Positions 1 through 9,504 of a stretch of 64,000 nt of DNA are shown in pieces (positions within the stretch are counted from its first letter, which is position 1; the number at the start of each line of letters is the position of its first letter). Location of the stretch: contig NZ_JAATJA010000001.1 in NCBI RefSeq assembly GCF_011927665.1, positions 1,221,019 through 1,285,018 of the forward strand. Reading direction: 5' to 3'. The stretch is from Desulfobaculum xiamenense. Its GTDB lineage: Bacteria > Desulfobacterota > Desulfovibrionia > Desulfovibrionales > Desulfovibrionaceae. Position numbers and translations under genes: made by a program. The notes beneath the pieces were generated by a model, which saw only the letters and a list, made by a program, of their open reading frames with translations, had not been told where the DNA came from and did no database searches.

Positions 1-2377
1 GCTCACAATCGCCAGAGCGTTCGGAGCGTTCCGTGCGGGGGCGCTCCTCCTCGCGTTCGCGAGGGGCGGCCTCGGCGGGCGCGGCATCGGCGCGGGGAGC
101 CTGACCGTCTATGCGCGGCTGCGCTCCGGCCGGGTACTCGATGCGCTGATGGAAGATACCCGTCAGGATGCGGTGGAATATCTCGCTGATGCGATGCAGA
201 TCCTTCAGCGTGAGTTCGGACTCGTCAAGCTGCCCATCGGAGAAGATGCGCTTGATGACCGACTCGATATGGCCCTTGATGCGCGACGGCGTGGGATCGG
301 TCAGCGTGCGGCTAGACGCCTCAATGGCGTCGGCCAGCAGGATGAGACCGGCCTCCTTGGTCTGCGGCTTGGGACCGGGATAGCGGAATTCCTCCTCGCG
401 CACGTCCTCCTCGCCACGGGCCTCGGCCTGTTCCTTGGCCTTGTGGTAGAAGAAGGAAATGAGCGTGGTGCCGTGATGCTGCTGGATGATGTCCGCGATC
501 TCGACGCCGAGCTTGTGCGCGTGCGCCAGCTCCACGCCCTTCTTGACGTGGGAGATGAGAATGAGCGCGCTCATGGAGGGCGTCAGCTTGTCGTGCTTGT
601 TCTTCTCGCGGGCAAGCTGATTCTCGATGAAGTACTGCGGCTTGGTGATCTTTCCGATGTCGTGGTACAGCGCCGCGACCTTGGCCAGCAACGGATTCGC
701 GCCAATGGCCCGAGCACCGGCCTCCACCATGTTCGAAACGACGAGGGAATGATGATACGTGCCCGGAGCGGCGACCATGAGTTCCTGCAGAAGCGGCTGT
801 TCGAGATTCATCAGCTCCATGAGCTTGAAGCGCGACGTGTAGCCGATGAGGAACTCCACGATGGGCGACAGGGCCAGCACCAAAAGCAACGAGACAACGC
901 CACCGGCCAGCACATAGACCGCGCCCATGGCCATGGCGGGCAGGCCCCGCAACTCCACAATAGCCACGCCGGACCACGCCATGAACAGCCCGCCAAGCAG
1001 CGGCAGCACACTGCGCAACAGCTCGTAGCGCGTGTGCGTCTGCTTGATGAGGAAGGTCTGGAACATGCCCCCGGCGAAATAGAACACGAACAGGGGCAGT
1101 CCGCCCCCGAACATCCACGTGCACATGAAGGCCAGAATGAGCGAGACGTAGAAGCACAGCGCATAGGGGAAGAACAGCGCCAGCACGCCCGTGGCCCCGG
1201 CCAGCGGCAGAGCGTAGGGCAACAGGTCGCGCGTCCACGCCCCGGCGGAGAAGGCCAGCGGCCCCTCGAACAGCGAAAGGAACTTCGCCAGACAGCCGAA
1301 CAGCAGCACAACCATCGCCACAAGCGCGAGATCACGTCCGCGAAGCGCCGTGCACAGCCCGGAACGGGTGGACATCACCAGCCCCATCACCAGCACGGAA
1401 GCCAGCACGAAAATGCCTATTGCGCGTCCGAAACCATAGGTTTCCGCAACCGAGGAGGCCATGGCCTTGAGCTTCAAATGCTGTTCCTCGCTCACGGCCT
1501 CGCCCTGTCGGACGATGACCTCACCTTCGCGCACATGGAAATACACCGGTTCGATGGTCTCCATGACGCTACGCTTGCGGACCGCGGTTTCCTGCGGATC
1601 GAGGGCGAGGCTCGGGCCGACCAGCGGACCGATAAGGGTCCAGATGTCGCGCCGAACCACGAGCGACTTCTTGAGTTCCGTCTTGAGGAACGCGGCGAGG
1701 TCGCGGCGCAGGCGCGCGAGGTCGGCGATTTCGGCGGGATCGGTGCGCAGGGTCTCCATGCCACCAGCGGCGTCACGGACCATGATGCCGGAATCGTAGC
1801 GCGACAGGGCGGCGGATTCCGCCACCACGCCGCGTTCGAGGTACTTCTTCATCCACGGCAAAACGCGCCCGAGGACGAGGTTTTGGAAGTCCTCGTGCCG
1901 CCAGCGCTGGAAGGCCGTGGTGCCGATTTCGGCGTTGAGGTCCTCGGCGATGCGCCAGCGCACGTCCTCCAGCTCGGCGGCCGGGGAACTGTTGAGCGTC
2001 TCGAAAACGCGATAAACGCCCTTTTCGAGCGTCTCATATCCGTCGAGGGTGAGGTCGAAGACGACGGGCTGGGCGGCGGAGGCCTGCCGACGCTTGGCGC
2101 GAGTGGCCTCCGCGTTCTCCACGAGGAATTCCCGGTCGGCCACGACATCGCGATCGGCGATCTCGCCGACGAGATACAGGCGCGGCCCGGAGGTCGCGTC
2201 CACGGCGGCAAGCCCGCTCAACACGAGCAGCACGAGCAGCAATGCAAGCAGGGCCAGCGTCGAACCGGCAACGGCAAGGCGCGGCAGGACCGAGCGCTCC
2301 CCCGAAGAGGAAGCGACCTTGCCCACCGCGGGGCGCTGGCTAGCTTTTTTCTTTCTTAGACTGATAATGGCGTTCAT
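1..2377 (-). CDS. 7TM-HD family phosphohydrolase (PgpH-like), 3' end cut by window
   Basis: This membrane-anchored HD-superfamily phosphohydrolase resembles PgpH, whose characterised Listeria member hydrolyses cyclic di-AMP. The reading frame is open from ATG 2377 to the window edge (about 792 residues seen). It shows a basic N-terminus, a TM anchor near residues 34-56, an extracytoplasmic region, a multi-helix membrane core, then a YHHS motif and a metal-binding HDIGK motif near residue 573. The visible end (FHQRIEYP followed by a charged tail) suggests only a few residues are missing. The start overlaps phoH by 38 nt and has an AAGGA ribosome site about 11 nt upstream, so translation is probably coupled. 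phoH, 7TM-HD and ybeY often lie together, so ybeY may lie just left of the window. The substrate here is inferred from the family. Confidence 0.9.
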   Translation of the reverse strand, partial: MNAIISLRKKKASQRPAVGKVASSSGERSVLPRLAVAGSTLALLALLLVLLVLSGLAAVDATSGPRLYLVGEIADRDVVADREFLVENAEATRAKRRQASAAQPVVFDLTLDGYETLEKGVYRVFETLNSSPAAELEDVRWRIAEDLNAEIGTTAFQRWRHEDFQNLVLGRVLPWMKKYLERGVVAESAALSRYDSGIMVRDAAGGMETLRTDPAEIADLARLRRDLAAFLKTELKKSLVVRRDIWTLIGPLVGPSLALDPQETAVRKRSVMETIEPVYFHVREGEVIVRQGEAVSEEQHLKLKAMASSVAETYGFGRAIGIFVLASVLVMGLVMSTRSGLCTALRGRDLALVAMVVLLFGCLAKFLSLFEGPLAFSAGAWTRDLLPYALPLAGATGVLALFFPYALCFYVSLILAFMCTWMFGGGLPLFVFYFAGGMFQTFLIKQTHTRYELLRSVLPLLGGLFMAWSGVAIVELRGLPAMAMGAVYVLAGGVVSLLLVLALSPIVEFLIGYTSRFKLMELMNLEQPLLQELMVAAPGTYHHSLVVSNMVEAGARAIGANPLLAKVAALYHDIGKITKPQYFIENQLAREKNKHDKLTPSMSALILISHVKKGVELAHAHKLGVEIADIIQQHHGTTLISFFYHKAKEQAEARGEEDVREEEFRYPGPKPQTKEAGLILLADAIEASSRTLTDPTPSRIKGHIESVIKRIFSDGQLDESELTLKDLHRISEIFHRILTGIFHQRIEYPAGAQPRIDGQAPRADAAPAEAAPREREEERPRTERSERSGDCE

Positions 2378-3326
2378 AGGCCTGTACTATCCTTCCCACG
2401 AGGGGATGACGGATGACGTCGCCTTCGTTGAAGCGGACGAAGGAAATTCCCTCCACATCGGCGAGGCAGCGGGCAGCATTGACCAGACCGGACTCGATTC
2501 CGCCCGGAAGGTCAATCTGGGTCACGTCGCCGGTGACCACGGCGCGCGAGCCGAAGCCCAGCCGGGTCAGGAACATCTTCATCTGTTCGGGGGTAGTGTT
2601 CTGCGCCTCGTCAAGGATGATGAAGGCGTCGTTGAGGGTGCGTCCGCGCATGAAGGCGAGCGGGGCTATCTCGATGATGCCCTCCTCGATCATTTCCTGC
2701 ACCTTGCCGTAGTCGAGCAGGTCGTGCAGGGCGTCGTAGAGCGGACGCAGATAGGGATTGATCTTCTCGACCAGATCGCCGGGCAGGAAGCCAAGCTTCT
2801 CGCCAGCCTCCACGGCCGGACGCGTGAGGACGATGCGCTTGGTTTCCCGGCGCAGGTAGCTACTCACGGCCATGGCCACGGCAAGATACGTCTTGCCCGT
2901 GCCAGCGGGGCCGATGCCGAAGATGAGGTCACGCTCGCGAATGGCCTGCAGATAGTCGCGCTGGTTCAGAGTGCGCGGGCTTATGCGCTTTCGCGGGGTG
3001 ACGGCGAAGACCTCGTTCTCGAAGACGTCGCGCAGTTGTGCCGAGGGCTTGCGATCCAGAATCCCGAGGGCGCAGTCCACGTCGCGCGGGAAGAGCTTGT
3101 GCCCCGCGCGCAGGTGATCGTAGAGTTGGATGAGCGCATTGGCCGCGAAGCTCACGCTCTGGGCGTCCTCTCCACGCAGCATCACGCGGGTCCCTCGCGA
3201 TTCCACACGCACGCCGCTCTTGGCGGCCACGGCCGCGAGATTGGCGTCCTGCGCGCCGAATAGTTCGCGCGCAAGCACGGGATCTTCGAATTCGAGAACC
3301 TTCTCGACGCTTTTATCCTTCGGCAT
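2340..3326 (-). CDS. phoH: PhoH/YbeZ family ATPase
   Basis: This is a cytoplasmic P-loop ATPase of the PhoH (YbeZ) family, tied in other bacteria to RNA metabolism together with YbeY. At 328 residues it has the usual length. The N-terminal third is the small nucleic-acid-binding module typical of the family. The Walker A motif reads GPAGTGKT, and the Walker B region reads DEAQNTT. The ATG at 3326 has AGGA six to seven nt upstream. It is the first gene of a leftward pair with the 7TM-HD phosphohydrolase, overlapping it by 38 nt, an arrangement conserved in many bacteria. Confidence 0.95.
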   Translation of the reverse strand: MPKDKSVEKVLEFEDPVLARELFGAQDANLAAVAAKSGVRVESRGTRVMLRGEDAQSVSFAANALIQLYDHLRAGHKLFPRDVDCALGILDRKPSAQLRDVFENEVFAVTPRKRISPRTLNQRDYLQAIRERDLIFGIGPAGTGKTYLAVAMAVSSYLRRETKRIVLTRPAVEAGEKLGFLPGDLVEKINPYLRPLYDALHDLLDYGKVQEMIEEGIIEIAPLAFMRGRTLNDAFIILDEAQNTTPEQMKMFLTRLGFGSRAVVTGDVTQIDLPGGIESGLVNAARCLADVEGISFVRFNEGDVIRHPLVGRIVQAYERHYQSKKEKS

Positions 3327-3415
3327 GAAGTCCTATCTTTACAAATGTTTGGAACACAAGACCGCGCCACGTTACCCTTTTTGCCTCCGCACGTCCAATT
3401 CGAACGCGGGCACGA

Positions 3416-4945
3416 TCACGCGAGGGTCAGACGCTCCTGCACCTGCGGATCAAGGTCCACGAGGATCGTCTCGATAACGCGGTCCACGGCCACCTGCCCG
3501 AGCGCAAGGCCCTTGCTCTTGCGGACGTGCTTGACCAGCGCGCACATCACCTCGGCCCTCGGGGCACCAGTGTAGTGACTCTTCAGTCCGGCCAGCACGG
3601 CGGCCTCGATAATGCTCGAACGGGGCACGGGCTGCTCAGGATAGTCGCGCTTGAGCACGACATGCGACCCCGGCCCGCCTGCGGCATGGAACCACAGGTC
3701 GAAGGGGCTGGCGAGCCGCGAAAGCAGCTCGTGGTTGCCCTTGGCGCTTCGCCCACGGTACGCGGTGAAACCGTCCGATGTGCGAAACACGCCCACCTGC
3801 ACGCCCTGCGGCCGGGTGCGCTCCTGCTGTCGCTCGCGACGCGGACGCTCCACGACCGCTACGGGAAGCGGCAGCGCCGCGCCAGAATCCAGCGCGTCAA
3901 GCTCCGCCTGCAACGCCTCGCGCCGGGTTGCAGCAAAGGCTAGTCCGCGCCGCCCCTTGGCCGCAAGATGGAACAGACGTTCCATGTTCGCGCAGAGGGA
4001 GAGGCGTGGATCAAGGTCGATGCGGCGCTCGTTCCCTTCGAAGTCGGGCAGGTCCACGTAGGGCCGTTTCGCGCTCTTGTCAAACGTGTACATCCACGCA
4101 CGCAAGAGCTCGCCATCCCCGCCGCAGGCCACGAATCGCCGCATGCGCGACTCCTCCTCCGCCAGCTTGTCCAGCGAACGAGAGAGCTTGCGGCGCTGTG
4201 CGCGGAGGCGTTCGTTGTCCGCCGCGACGGCCAGTCTGGCCAGTTCGGGATAGAGTTCGGTGCTGCCAAGAAGTTGCGCCGCCGCGAGTGCGGACTCGAA
4301 GACATGCTCCGTGCGCCCGGCGTGGAGTTCCGGCGGCAACCGCCACGGCAAGGCCTCGCCGCCGCGCGGCGTTTCGCCTGCGGACATGTAGACGAAGAAA
4401 TGTGAGCAACCGCCGCGCTCCAGCGCGCCAAGCACGGCCTGCGCCCGAGCGGGCGGCATGGTCATGAGCGTGCGGCGCAGGGCCGGGGATATCTGCGGAT
4501 GCGTCCGCCAGACCTGCGCGTCGTCCAGCACCTGCCCGGCGTCGGGCCATGGTGCCTCGTCGCCGAAGCCCGAGGGGAGTTCATCGACGAGTTGCGGCTC
4601 GGCAGCCATGTCGAGAAGCAGGTACGCGCCCTCGCCGGGAGTCAGCGCCCACGCGATGCGCCGCCCCTGCCAATCCGCGAACGGATCGAGCAGTCGGCGT
4701 CCTTCGAGGCGCTTGCGCAGCCACATGCACGCATTGGTGGGCACGGCCGGATTGGCGGGTTTTTCGTCGGCCAGAAAGACCAGCCCTCCCTTGCGGGACG
4801 ACCTGACGACAAGATAAGTCCCCGCGTCGGAGTGGACCTTGAAGGACCATACGCCCGGCGCGGGGTTGAAGATACGTTCGATGCGTTCGCCAGCGAGGGT
4901 GGAACCCAGCTCGCGGGCGAGGCAACGGAAAAAATTTGCTTCCAT
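3416..4945 (-). CDS. NFACT family protein, RqcH-like
   Basis: This 509-residue protein has the layout of NFACT (FbpA/RqcH/Rqc2) proteins: an N-terminal NFACT-N domain (MEANFFRCLARELG onward), a basic helical and coiled-coil middle around residues 240-300, and a C-terminal NFACT-R domain (GFTAYRGRSAKGNHELLS, then DLWFHAAGGPGSHVV). Known bacterial members bind obstructed 50S subunits with peptidyl-tRNA and add alanine tails to stalled chains. The role here is inferred from the family. It stands alone between dksA and phoH on the minus strand. I saw no convincing terminator after it. Confidence 0.88.
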   Translation of the reverse strand: MEANFFRCLARELGSTLAGERIERIFNPAPGVWSFKVHSDAGTYLVVRSSRKGGLVFLADEKPANPAVPTNACMWLRKRLEGRRLLDPFADWQGRRIAWALTPGEGAYLLLDMAAEPQLVDELPSGFGDEAPWPDAGQVLDDAQVWRTHPQISPALRRTLMTMPPARAQAVLGALERGGCSHFFVYMSAGETPRGGEALPWRLPPELHAGRTEHVFESALAAAQLLGSTELYPELARLAVAADNERLRAQRRKLSRSLDKLAEEESRMRRFVACGGDGELLRAWMYTFDKSAKRPYVDLPDFEGNERRIDLDPRLSLCANMERLFHLAAKGRRGLAFAATRREALQAELDALDSGAALPLPVAVVERPRRERQQERTRPQGVQVGVFRTSDGFTAYRGRSAKGNHELLSRLASPFDLWFHAAGGPGSHVVLKRDYPEQPVPRSSIIEAAVLAGLKSHYTGAPRAEVMCALVKHVRKSKGLALGQVAVDRVIETILVDLDPQVQERLTLA

Positions 4946-5005
4946 GGTGTCGTGCGCGCGGCAGCCCAGTCACCGCGCGCGGCGGCGAGGGCTTCCCCGA
5001 AAGGA

Positions 5006-5368
5006 CTAGTCCCCGCGCACCTGTTCCTCTTCTTCCTGACGGCTCTTGCAGTGGATGCACAGCGTCGTCACGGGCCTCGCCTTGAGGCGAGCTACGCCGA
5101 TTTCCTCGCCGCAGCTTTCGCACTCGCCGAACGTGCCGTTATCGATGCGCTGAAGTGCCGCCTGAATTTTCTTGATGAGTTTTCGTTCACGGTCCCGCAG
5201 ACGCAGCGTGAACGAGCGATCGGACTCCGCGGTGGCCCTGTCGGCAGGGTCCGCATAGGATTCCGGACTGTCCGTCATGTCCTCGATGGTTTCCTCACCC
5301 TTGCGCAGTATATCGTCAAGCATCTGGTTCAGACGGGTGCGGAACATCTCGATGTCTTTCTGATCCAT
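5006..5368 (-). CDS. dksA: DksA/TraR C4-type zinc finger transcription factor
   Basis: This 120-residue DksA-family protein would act in the RNA polymerase secondary channel with ppGpp. It has an N-terminal coiled-coil part and a four-cysteine zinc finger: CESC near residues 85-88, then CIHC about 18 residues later. It is shorter than the E. coli protein (151 residues) but normal for this group. An in-frame ATG six nt upstream (5374) directly abuts GGAGGG, leaving no spacer, whereas ATG 5368 has a proper six-nt spacer from the same motif. I therefore chose 5368. Confidence 0.9.
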   Translation of the reverse strand: MDQKDIEMFRTRLNQMLDDILRKGEETIEDMTDSPESYADPADRATAESDRSFTLRLRDRERKLIKKIQAALQRIDNGTFGECESCGEEIGVARLKARPVTTLCIHCKSRQEEEEQVRGD

Positions 5369-5437
5369 GGTCATCCCTCCGGGCTAGGCTTTCCACAGGA
5401 TGTTCCGTGGCGGAACGTGCGGGATTGAAGAGGAGTC

Positions 5438-5465
5438 CATATAACAGGTCGTGAACAAAAGTAAA
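5438..5465 (-). promoter_or_regulatory. Predicted sigma-70 promoter of dksA
   Basis: On the minus strand TTTACT (5465-5460) is followed after 16 nt by TATATG (5443-5438). The expected start near 5431 gives a leader of about 60 nt that contains a small GTTCCG/CGGAAC hairpin. Confidence 0.45.
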
Positions 5466-5529
5466 GAGCCGGACGCGTACAAGACGCTCCACCGCTGTGC
5501 GCACGCGTTGCGCACTTGCCAAAAGCGGT

Positions 5530-5558
5530 TTGCAAACGTATGTCCGCACTTGTGATAT
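5530..5558 (+). promoter_or_regulatory. Predicted sigma-70 promoter of the DUF364 gene
   Basis: TTGCAA (5530-5535) and TGATAT (5553-5558) are separated by exactly 17 nt. This promoter lies inside the longest possible ORF, which would start at 5516, and so supports the internal ATG at 5585 as the true start. Confidence 0.55.
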
Positions 5559-5584
5559 TACGTCCTGTCACGGAGAACGCAAGT

Positions 5585-6331
5585 ATGCATGACATTATTC
5601 TTTCCCGCATCCTCGCCGACGCATCGCGCGAACTCGACGGACCGGTGACGCAAACCGTCATCGGCGGGCACATGGTGGGCGTGGCCGGAGGCCGGGCTGG
5701 CATTGCCACCCGCATCGGCAGCGATCACGGTCGCCAGCCGGAACCCACTTCCGCATCGCTACCCGCGACCCTTCTCGAACTCGCCGAACGCATCCTCGCC
5801 CCTGCTGACGACGCGGCGCATCCGCAGGCCCGCGCACTCGCTCTGGCCGCCATCAACGCGCTCACCCCGCCGCCGCAGGAAGCCAGCGAACTGCCCGGCC
5901 AGCAACTCATCGCCGAGCATGGCGGCGGCAAACATGTCGTAGTGGTCGGTCACTTTCCATTCGTGGAGCGCATGGACCGCGAGGGCAAGGTCTTCGCCTC
6001 CCTCGCCGTGCTAGAGCTCGCCCCGCGCCCCGGAGACCTTCCGGCGGACAAGGCGGCGGGCGTCCTGCCGCAGGCCGACTTCGTGGCCATCACCGGCACG
6101 ACGCTCCTCAACGGCTCGCTCGGTGGACTGCTTGCCCTATGCAGGCCGGACGCCCACGTGATGCTCCTCGGCCCGAGCGTCCCCTTCTCCCCTTCTTTAT
6201 TTGATATGGGCGTCAGGACTCTCGCCGGGGCGGTGGTGGACGATACGCAACACGCATTCGCGGACATCGCCGCCGGACGCCCCTTCAAGGCCGTACGGGG
6301 GACAAGGAGCCTCGTCTGGACCAAGCCATGA
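5585..6331 (+). CDS. DUF364/DUF4213 putative heavy-metal chelation protein
   Basis: This 248-residue cytoplasmic protein looks like the DUF4213-DUF364 family, described as possible heavy-metal chelation proteins and found mostly in anaerobes and archaea. The N-terminal part (GGHMVGVAGGRAG) fits DUF4213. The second half has the Rossmann-like pattern of DUF364 (VVVGHFPFVERM, then ADFVAITGTTLLNGSL, then VMLLGPSVPFSPSLFDMGV). ATG 5585 is preferred over 5516 because a promoter occupies the upstream stretch and GGAG lies nine nt before 5585. It is a single gene, followed by the tRNA cluster. Confidence 0.75.
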   Translation: MHDIILSRILADASRELDGPVTQTVIGGHMVGVAGGRAGIATRIGSDHGRQPEPTSASLPATLLELAERILAPADDAAHPQARALALAAINALTPPPQEASELPGQQLIAEHGGGKHVVVVGHFPFVERMDREGKVFASLAVLELAPRPGDLPADKAAGVLPQADFVAITGTTLLNGSLGGLLALCRPDAHVMLLGPSVPFSPSLFDMGVRTLAGAVVDDTQHAFADIAAGRPFKAVRGTRSLVWTKP

Positions 6332-6359
6332 AAAAGTTCATGATTTTGAAATTTGCGTG

Positions 6360-6388
6360 TTGACAGGACCTTCGAGTTCGCATAGACA
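6360..6388 (+). promoter_or_regulatory. Possible promoter of first tRNA-Gly
   Basis: A consensus TTGACA lies at 6360-6365. The best -10 candidates (CATAGA or TAGACA within 6381-6388) are imperfect, with spacing of 15 to 17 nt. The tRNA starts about 35 nt downstream. Confidence 0.4.
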
Positions 6389-6423
6389 CCTTTTCACCGC
6401 AGCGACGGCGGCTCTTTCAAAGA

Positions 6424-6499
<76 letters not shown>

Positions 6500-6510
6500 T
6501 TTATGACTCC

Positions 6511-6533
6511 AACACCGGTTTTTCGGTGTTTAT
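6511..6533 (+). terminator. Weak hairpin after first tRNA-Gly
   Basis: A seven-bp stem AACACCG/CGGTGTT (6511-6517 and 6524-6530) with a T-rich loop follows the tRNA. The downstream T run is short, so termination may be partial. Confidence 0.4.
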
Positions 6534-6630
6534 CCTGACCGACGGACCTTTCGCGCTTCTTGCGGAACCGTTTCCGAAAGGTTAGGTTCTACCGGGGTCG
6601 GGCGTTGTTTCGGATCGGAGCGCAATGACA

Positions 6631-6659
6631 TTGACAGATGTCTTCACTCGGACTATACG
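6631..6659 (+). promoter_or_regulatory. Strong sigma-70 promoter for tRNA-Cys/tRNA-Gly
   Basis: A perfect TTGACA (6631-6636) is followed by a 17-nt spacer and TATACG (6654-6659). It lies about 20 nt before tRNA-Cys and should drive the Cys-Gly pair. Confidence 0.7.
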
Positions 6660-6680
6660 CCTAACTCTTCGGTTTAACGA

Positions 6681-6755
<75 letters not shown>

Positions 6756-6762
6756 ATAGTTT

Positions 6763-6837
<75 letters not shown>

Positions 6838-6847
6838 CCGAACTCCA

Positions 6848-6875
6848 GCCGGCCTTTCAGGCCGGCTTTTTTTTT
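6848..6875 (+). terminator. Rho-independent terminator of the tRNA cluster
   Basis: A perfect eight-bp GC-rich stem GCCGGCCT/AGGCCGGC with a three-nt loop is followed by nine T residues. Confidence 0.9.
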
Positions 6876-6939
6876 GCCCAAACGGCGCGGTCCCCACCAG
6901 CACCGGGAATGCGCCCCAGCCTGACCATCAGGAGGCCAG

Positions 6940-7677
6940 ATGAGCACTCCCCTTCCCATTTCCCTCGACGCGCCCCTCGACGAACTGCTCGACTGTGCGC
7001 GAGAACGCTATCAGGTCCATTTCGAACCCTTCAGTGCGGGCCGCCATACGCTCGAACTGCTCCAGATATCGAACATGACCGAATATGTGGAGAAGATCTC
7101 GCAGGCGGATACGGACGACGACATCGACCTGCCCTTCTGGGCCAAGGTCTGGCCCGCCAGCATGATCCTGTCCCACTTCGTGTGCGTCCTGCCGCCGCGC
7201 CCCGATGCCGAAGTGCTCGAAATCGGTTGCGGCGTTGGCGTGTGCGGCCTGTTCGCCGCCGCGACCGGATTCCGTACCACGCTCACCGACACCAACCCCG
7301 ACGCGCTGCTCTTCTCGCGCATCAACGCGCTGAAGAACGGTCTCGAAGACCGCGTGGACGTGCGTCAGGCGGATTTCGCGGCTGATCGCCTCGGCAAGCG
7401 CTTCGACTACATCGTCGGCTCCGAGGTGCTCTACATCGAGCGCCTGCACCGCGGACTGGTGAAATTCATGCTTGCCCACATCAAGCCCGTCCCCCACGCG
7501 GAAGTCATCTTCAGCAAGAACTTCTCCCGCAAATCCACTCGCTTCTTCAAGCTCGTCGACGAGGATTTCCTTTCCTCCGAGCGCACCGTGGGCTGCAAGG
7601 CCAGTCTGGACAACGGCGAGAGCGAGAAGTACCTGTGCACGATACATCGCTTCAAACCGCGCAAGCAGGTAGGATGA
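6940..7677 (+). CDS. Class I SAM-dependent methyltransferase (METTL21/lysine methyltransferase-like)
   Basis: This 245-residue protein has a Rossmann-type SAM-binding core: VLEIGCGVGVCGL around residues 92-104, an acidic LTDTNPDAL strand, and an FDYIVGSEVLYI segment after the fourth strand. The layout fits the family-16 methyltransferases, which mostly modify lysine or small molecules. The substrate is not visible. The next gene, the YcaO-TPR protein, begins one nt after the stop, so the two are translationally linked. dsrC follows them. A link to YcaO or DsrC is inference from position only. Confidence 0.8.
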   Translation: MSTPLPISLDAPLDELLDCARERYQVHFEPFSAGRHTLELLQISNMTEYVEKISQADTDDDIDLPFWAKVWPASMILSHFVCVLPPRPDAEVLEIGCGVGVCGLFAAATGFRTTLTDTNPDALLFSRINALKNGLEDRVDVRQADFAADRLGKRFDYIVGSEVLYIERLHRGLVKFMLAHIKPVPHAEVIFSKNFSRKSTRFFKLVDEDFLSSERTVGCKASLDNGESEKYLCTIHRFKPRKQVG

Positions 7678-7678
7678 C

Positions 7679-9409
7679 ATGATCGAGATCAAGAGCTGTC
7701 CCAAGGCCTATTCGAAAGAGCAGGACAAGGCCTGCTCTCCGACGGAAACCGTGGCCCGCGTGCGCGAGCGCCTCACCAGCTTCGGCTCTGACATCCTCGC
7801 CGAAGCCCGCCGCATCGACACCGGCCGCCTCGGCATCCCCGTCTATATGAGCATCTGTGGCGATGCCGCCCGGCGCGTCATGCCCACCCGCAAGCAGATG
7901 GGCAAGGGCGCGTCCCCCATACAGGCCGAGGCCTCGGCCCTCATGGAACTCACCGAGCGCTACAGCTTCTTCACCTTCTGGGACGACGAGACCAATTTCG
8001 AGACGCTCACATGGTCCGAGGCCGAAGCGAAATGGCCCGGCCGTCTCATCCCCGTTTCCGAGATCATCAAATCCGCCGGTGACACCATCACCGAAGAGGA
8101 CGCCGTGCGGGTGCTCGATCTGGTGCGCTGGCGCTTCTACCCCGCCACCAACGTCACCCTCGGCCGCGAGGAGTACGTTCCCCTCGACTGGTTCAAGAAG
8201 CTCAACGAATTCAATGGCTCTAGCGCGGGCAACACCTTCGAGGAATCCATTCTTCAGGGCGCGTCGGAACTGGTGGAGCGCCACGTCAGCGCAGTGACCG
8301 ACCGCACGACGCCGACCATGCCAACCCTCGATCCCGACTCGTCGGACGATCCGGTGCTGGCCGAGTTGGTCCGCGCCTTCCGCGACAACGGCATCCGCTT
8401 CTGGCTGAAGGACATGACCCTCGGCATGCCCGCGCCCACCGTGGCCGCGCTGGCCTACGACCCCGCCACCTTCCCCGACACCAGCGAAATCGTCTACACG
8501 GCGGGCACCGCTGCATCTCCGGCCAAGGCCGCCATCCGCGCCCTGACCGAAGTGGCGCAGCTCGCGGGGGACTTCGAGACCGAGGCCAACTACGAGGCCT
8601 CCGGCCTGCCCAAGTACACCAGCCTCGACGCCATCTCGCACATCACCGACGGCAGCGTCGCTCCGCTTTCCTCGCTTCCGAGCATCACCGCTGGCGACAT
8701 CGGCCGCGAACTGCACAACCTGACAGAAGGCCTCTCCGCGCAGGGCTACACGCTCTACAGCGTGTCCACCATGCATCCCACGCTGGGCATCCCCGCCAAC
8801 TACAGCTTCGTTCCTGGCTTCCTATTCCGCGAACGCACGGAACACGCCTCGCTTGGGCTGTTCGTTGGCCGCATCCTCGCCGAGGAATCCCCGCTGGACG
8901 AAACGGCACAGGGCCTTGAGGTTCTCGAAGCCGTCTACCCCGGCGCGCACTTCCTGCCCTTCTTCCGCGCGCTGGCGAGCCTGCGCATGGGCGACACCGA
9001 CGGCGCGGCACGCCTCTTCGCGGCCGCGGAACCCCTGCAACCCTGCGAGGACGACAAGGGGCTGGCGGCGTTCTATCAGGCCTACGCCCTGACCCAGTCC
9101 GGCGACTTCGCGGCTGCAGAGCCGCATCTGGATCGCGCCATTACCCACTGCCCCGAGGTGAAGGAATACTTCAACCTGCGCGGCGTCAGCCGCTTCAAGC
9201 GCAAGGACTTCGAGCACGCCATCGAGGACTTCCGCGCCGCGCTCGACCTCGACAGCGGTTCGGCCATGGACCTCGCGAACATGGGCATGTGCTACAAGAA
9301 CCTCGGACGCAGGGACGAAGCCATACACTGCCTCGCCAACGCGCTCAAACTGGATCAGAGCCTCGACTTCGCCCGGGTGCATCTTGACGAGATTCTCGGG
9401 GACAGGTAA
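7679..9409 (+). CDS. YcaO-like protein with C-terminal TPR domain
   Basis: This 576-residue protein combines a YcaO domain (about residues 1-400) with three or more TPR-like repeats (about 415-570; for example EYFNLRGVSRFKRKDFEHA). YcaO enzymes use ATP to activate backbone amides, with a cyclising or thioamidating partner in known cases, while E. coli YcaO affects RimO methylthiolation of ribosomal protein S12. The glutamate-rich nucleotide motifs MELTERYS and GASELVERH are present. The TPR part may recruit a protein substrate. It forms a tight pair with the methyltransferase, one nt apart, and lies upstream of dsrC, which has its own promoter. Confidence 0.85.
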   Translation: MIEIKSCPKAYSKEQDKACSPTETVARVRERLTSFGSDILAEARRIDTGRLGIPVYMSICGDAARRVMPTRKQMGKGASPIQAEASALMELTERYSFFTFWDDETNFETLTWSEAEAKWPGRLIPVSEIIKSAGDTITEEDAVRVLDLVRWRFYPATNVTLGREEYVPLDWFKKLNEFNGSSAGNTFEESILQGASELVERHVSAVTDRTTPTMPTLDPDSSDDPVLAELVRAFRDNGIRFWLKDMTLGMPAPTVAALAYDPATFPDTSEIVYTAGTAASPAKAAIRALTEVAQLAGDFETEANYEASGLPKYTSLDAISHITDGSVAPLSSLPSITAGDIGRELHNLTEGLSAQGYTLYSVSTMHPTLGIPANYSFVPGFLFRERTEHASLGLFVGRILAEESPLDETAQGLEVLEAVYPGAHFLPFFRALASLRMGDTDGAARLFAAAEPLQPCEDDKGLAAFYQAYALTQSGDFAAAEPHLDRAITHCPEVKEYFNLRGVSRFKRKDFEHAIEDFRAALDLDSGSAMDLANMGMCYKNLGRRDEAIHCLANALKLDQSLDFARVHLDEILGDR

Positions 9410-9467
9410 ACAAGTGCCCAATGTCGTCAAGCCCGCAGGGAACAACCCATTTTGTGGCGGAAAGGCA

Positions 9468-9497
9468 TTGACAAAATTCATATCGCAGACGTAGACT
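9468..9497 (+). promoter_or_regulatory. Sigma-70 promoter of dsrC
   Basis: TTGACA (9468-9473) and TAGACT (9492-9497) are separated by 18 nt. The predicted transcript begins about 140 nt before the dsrC start codon. Confidence 0.65.
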
Positions 9498-9504
9498 CCG
9501 CCGT

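Noticed and set aside
149-2359. 736-residue plus-strand frame
   Set aside because: It is the antisense shadow of the 7TM-HD phosphohydrolase, whose minus-strand frame has HDIGK, YHHS and membrane helices. The plus frame is a low-complexity His/Gln/Arg-rich translation.
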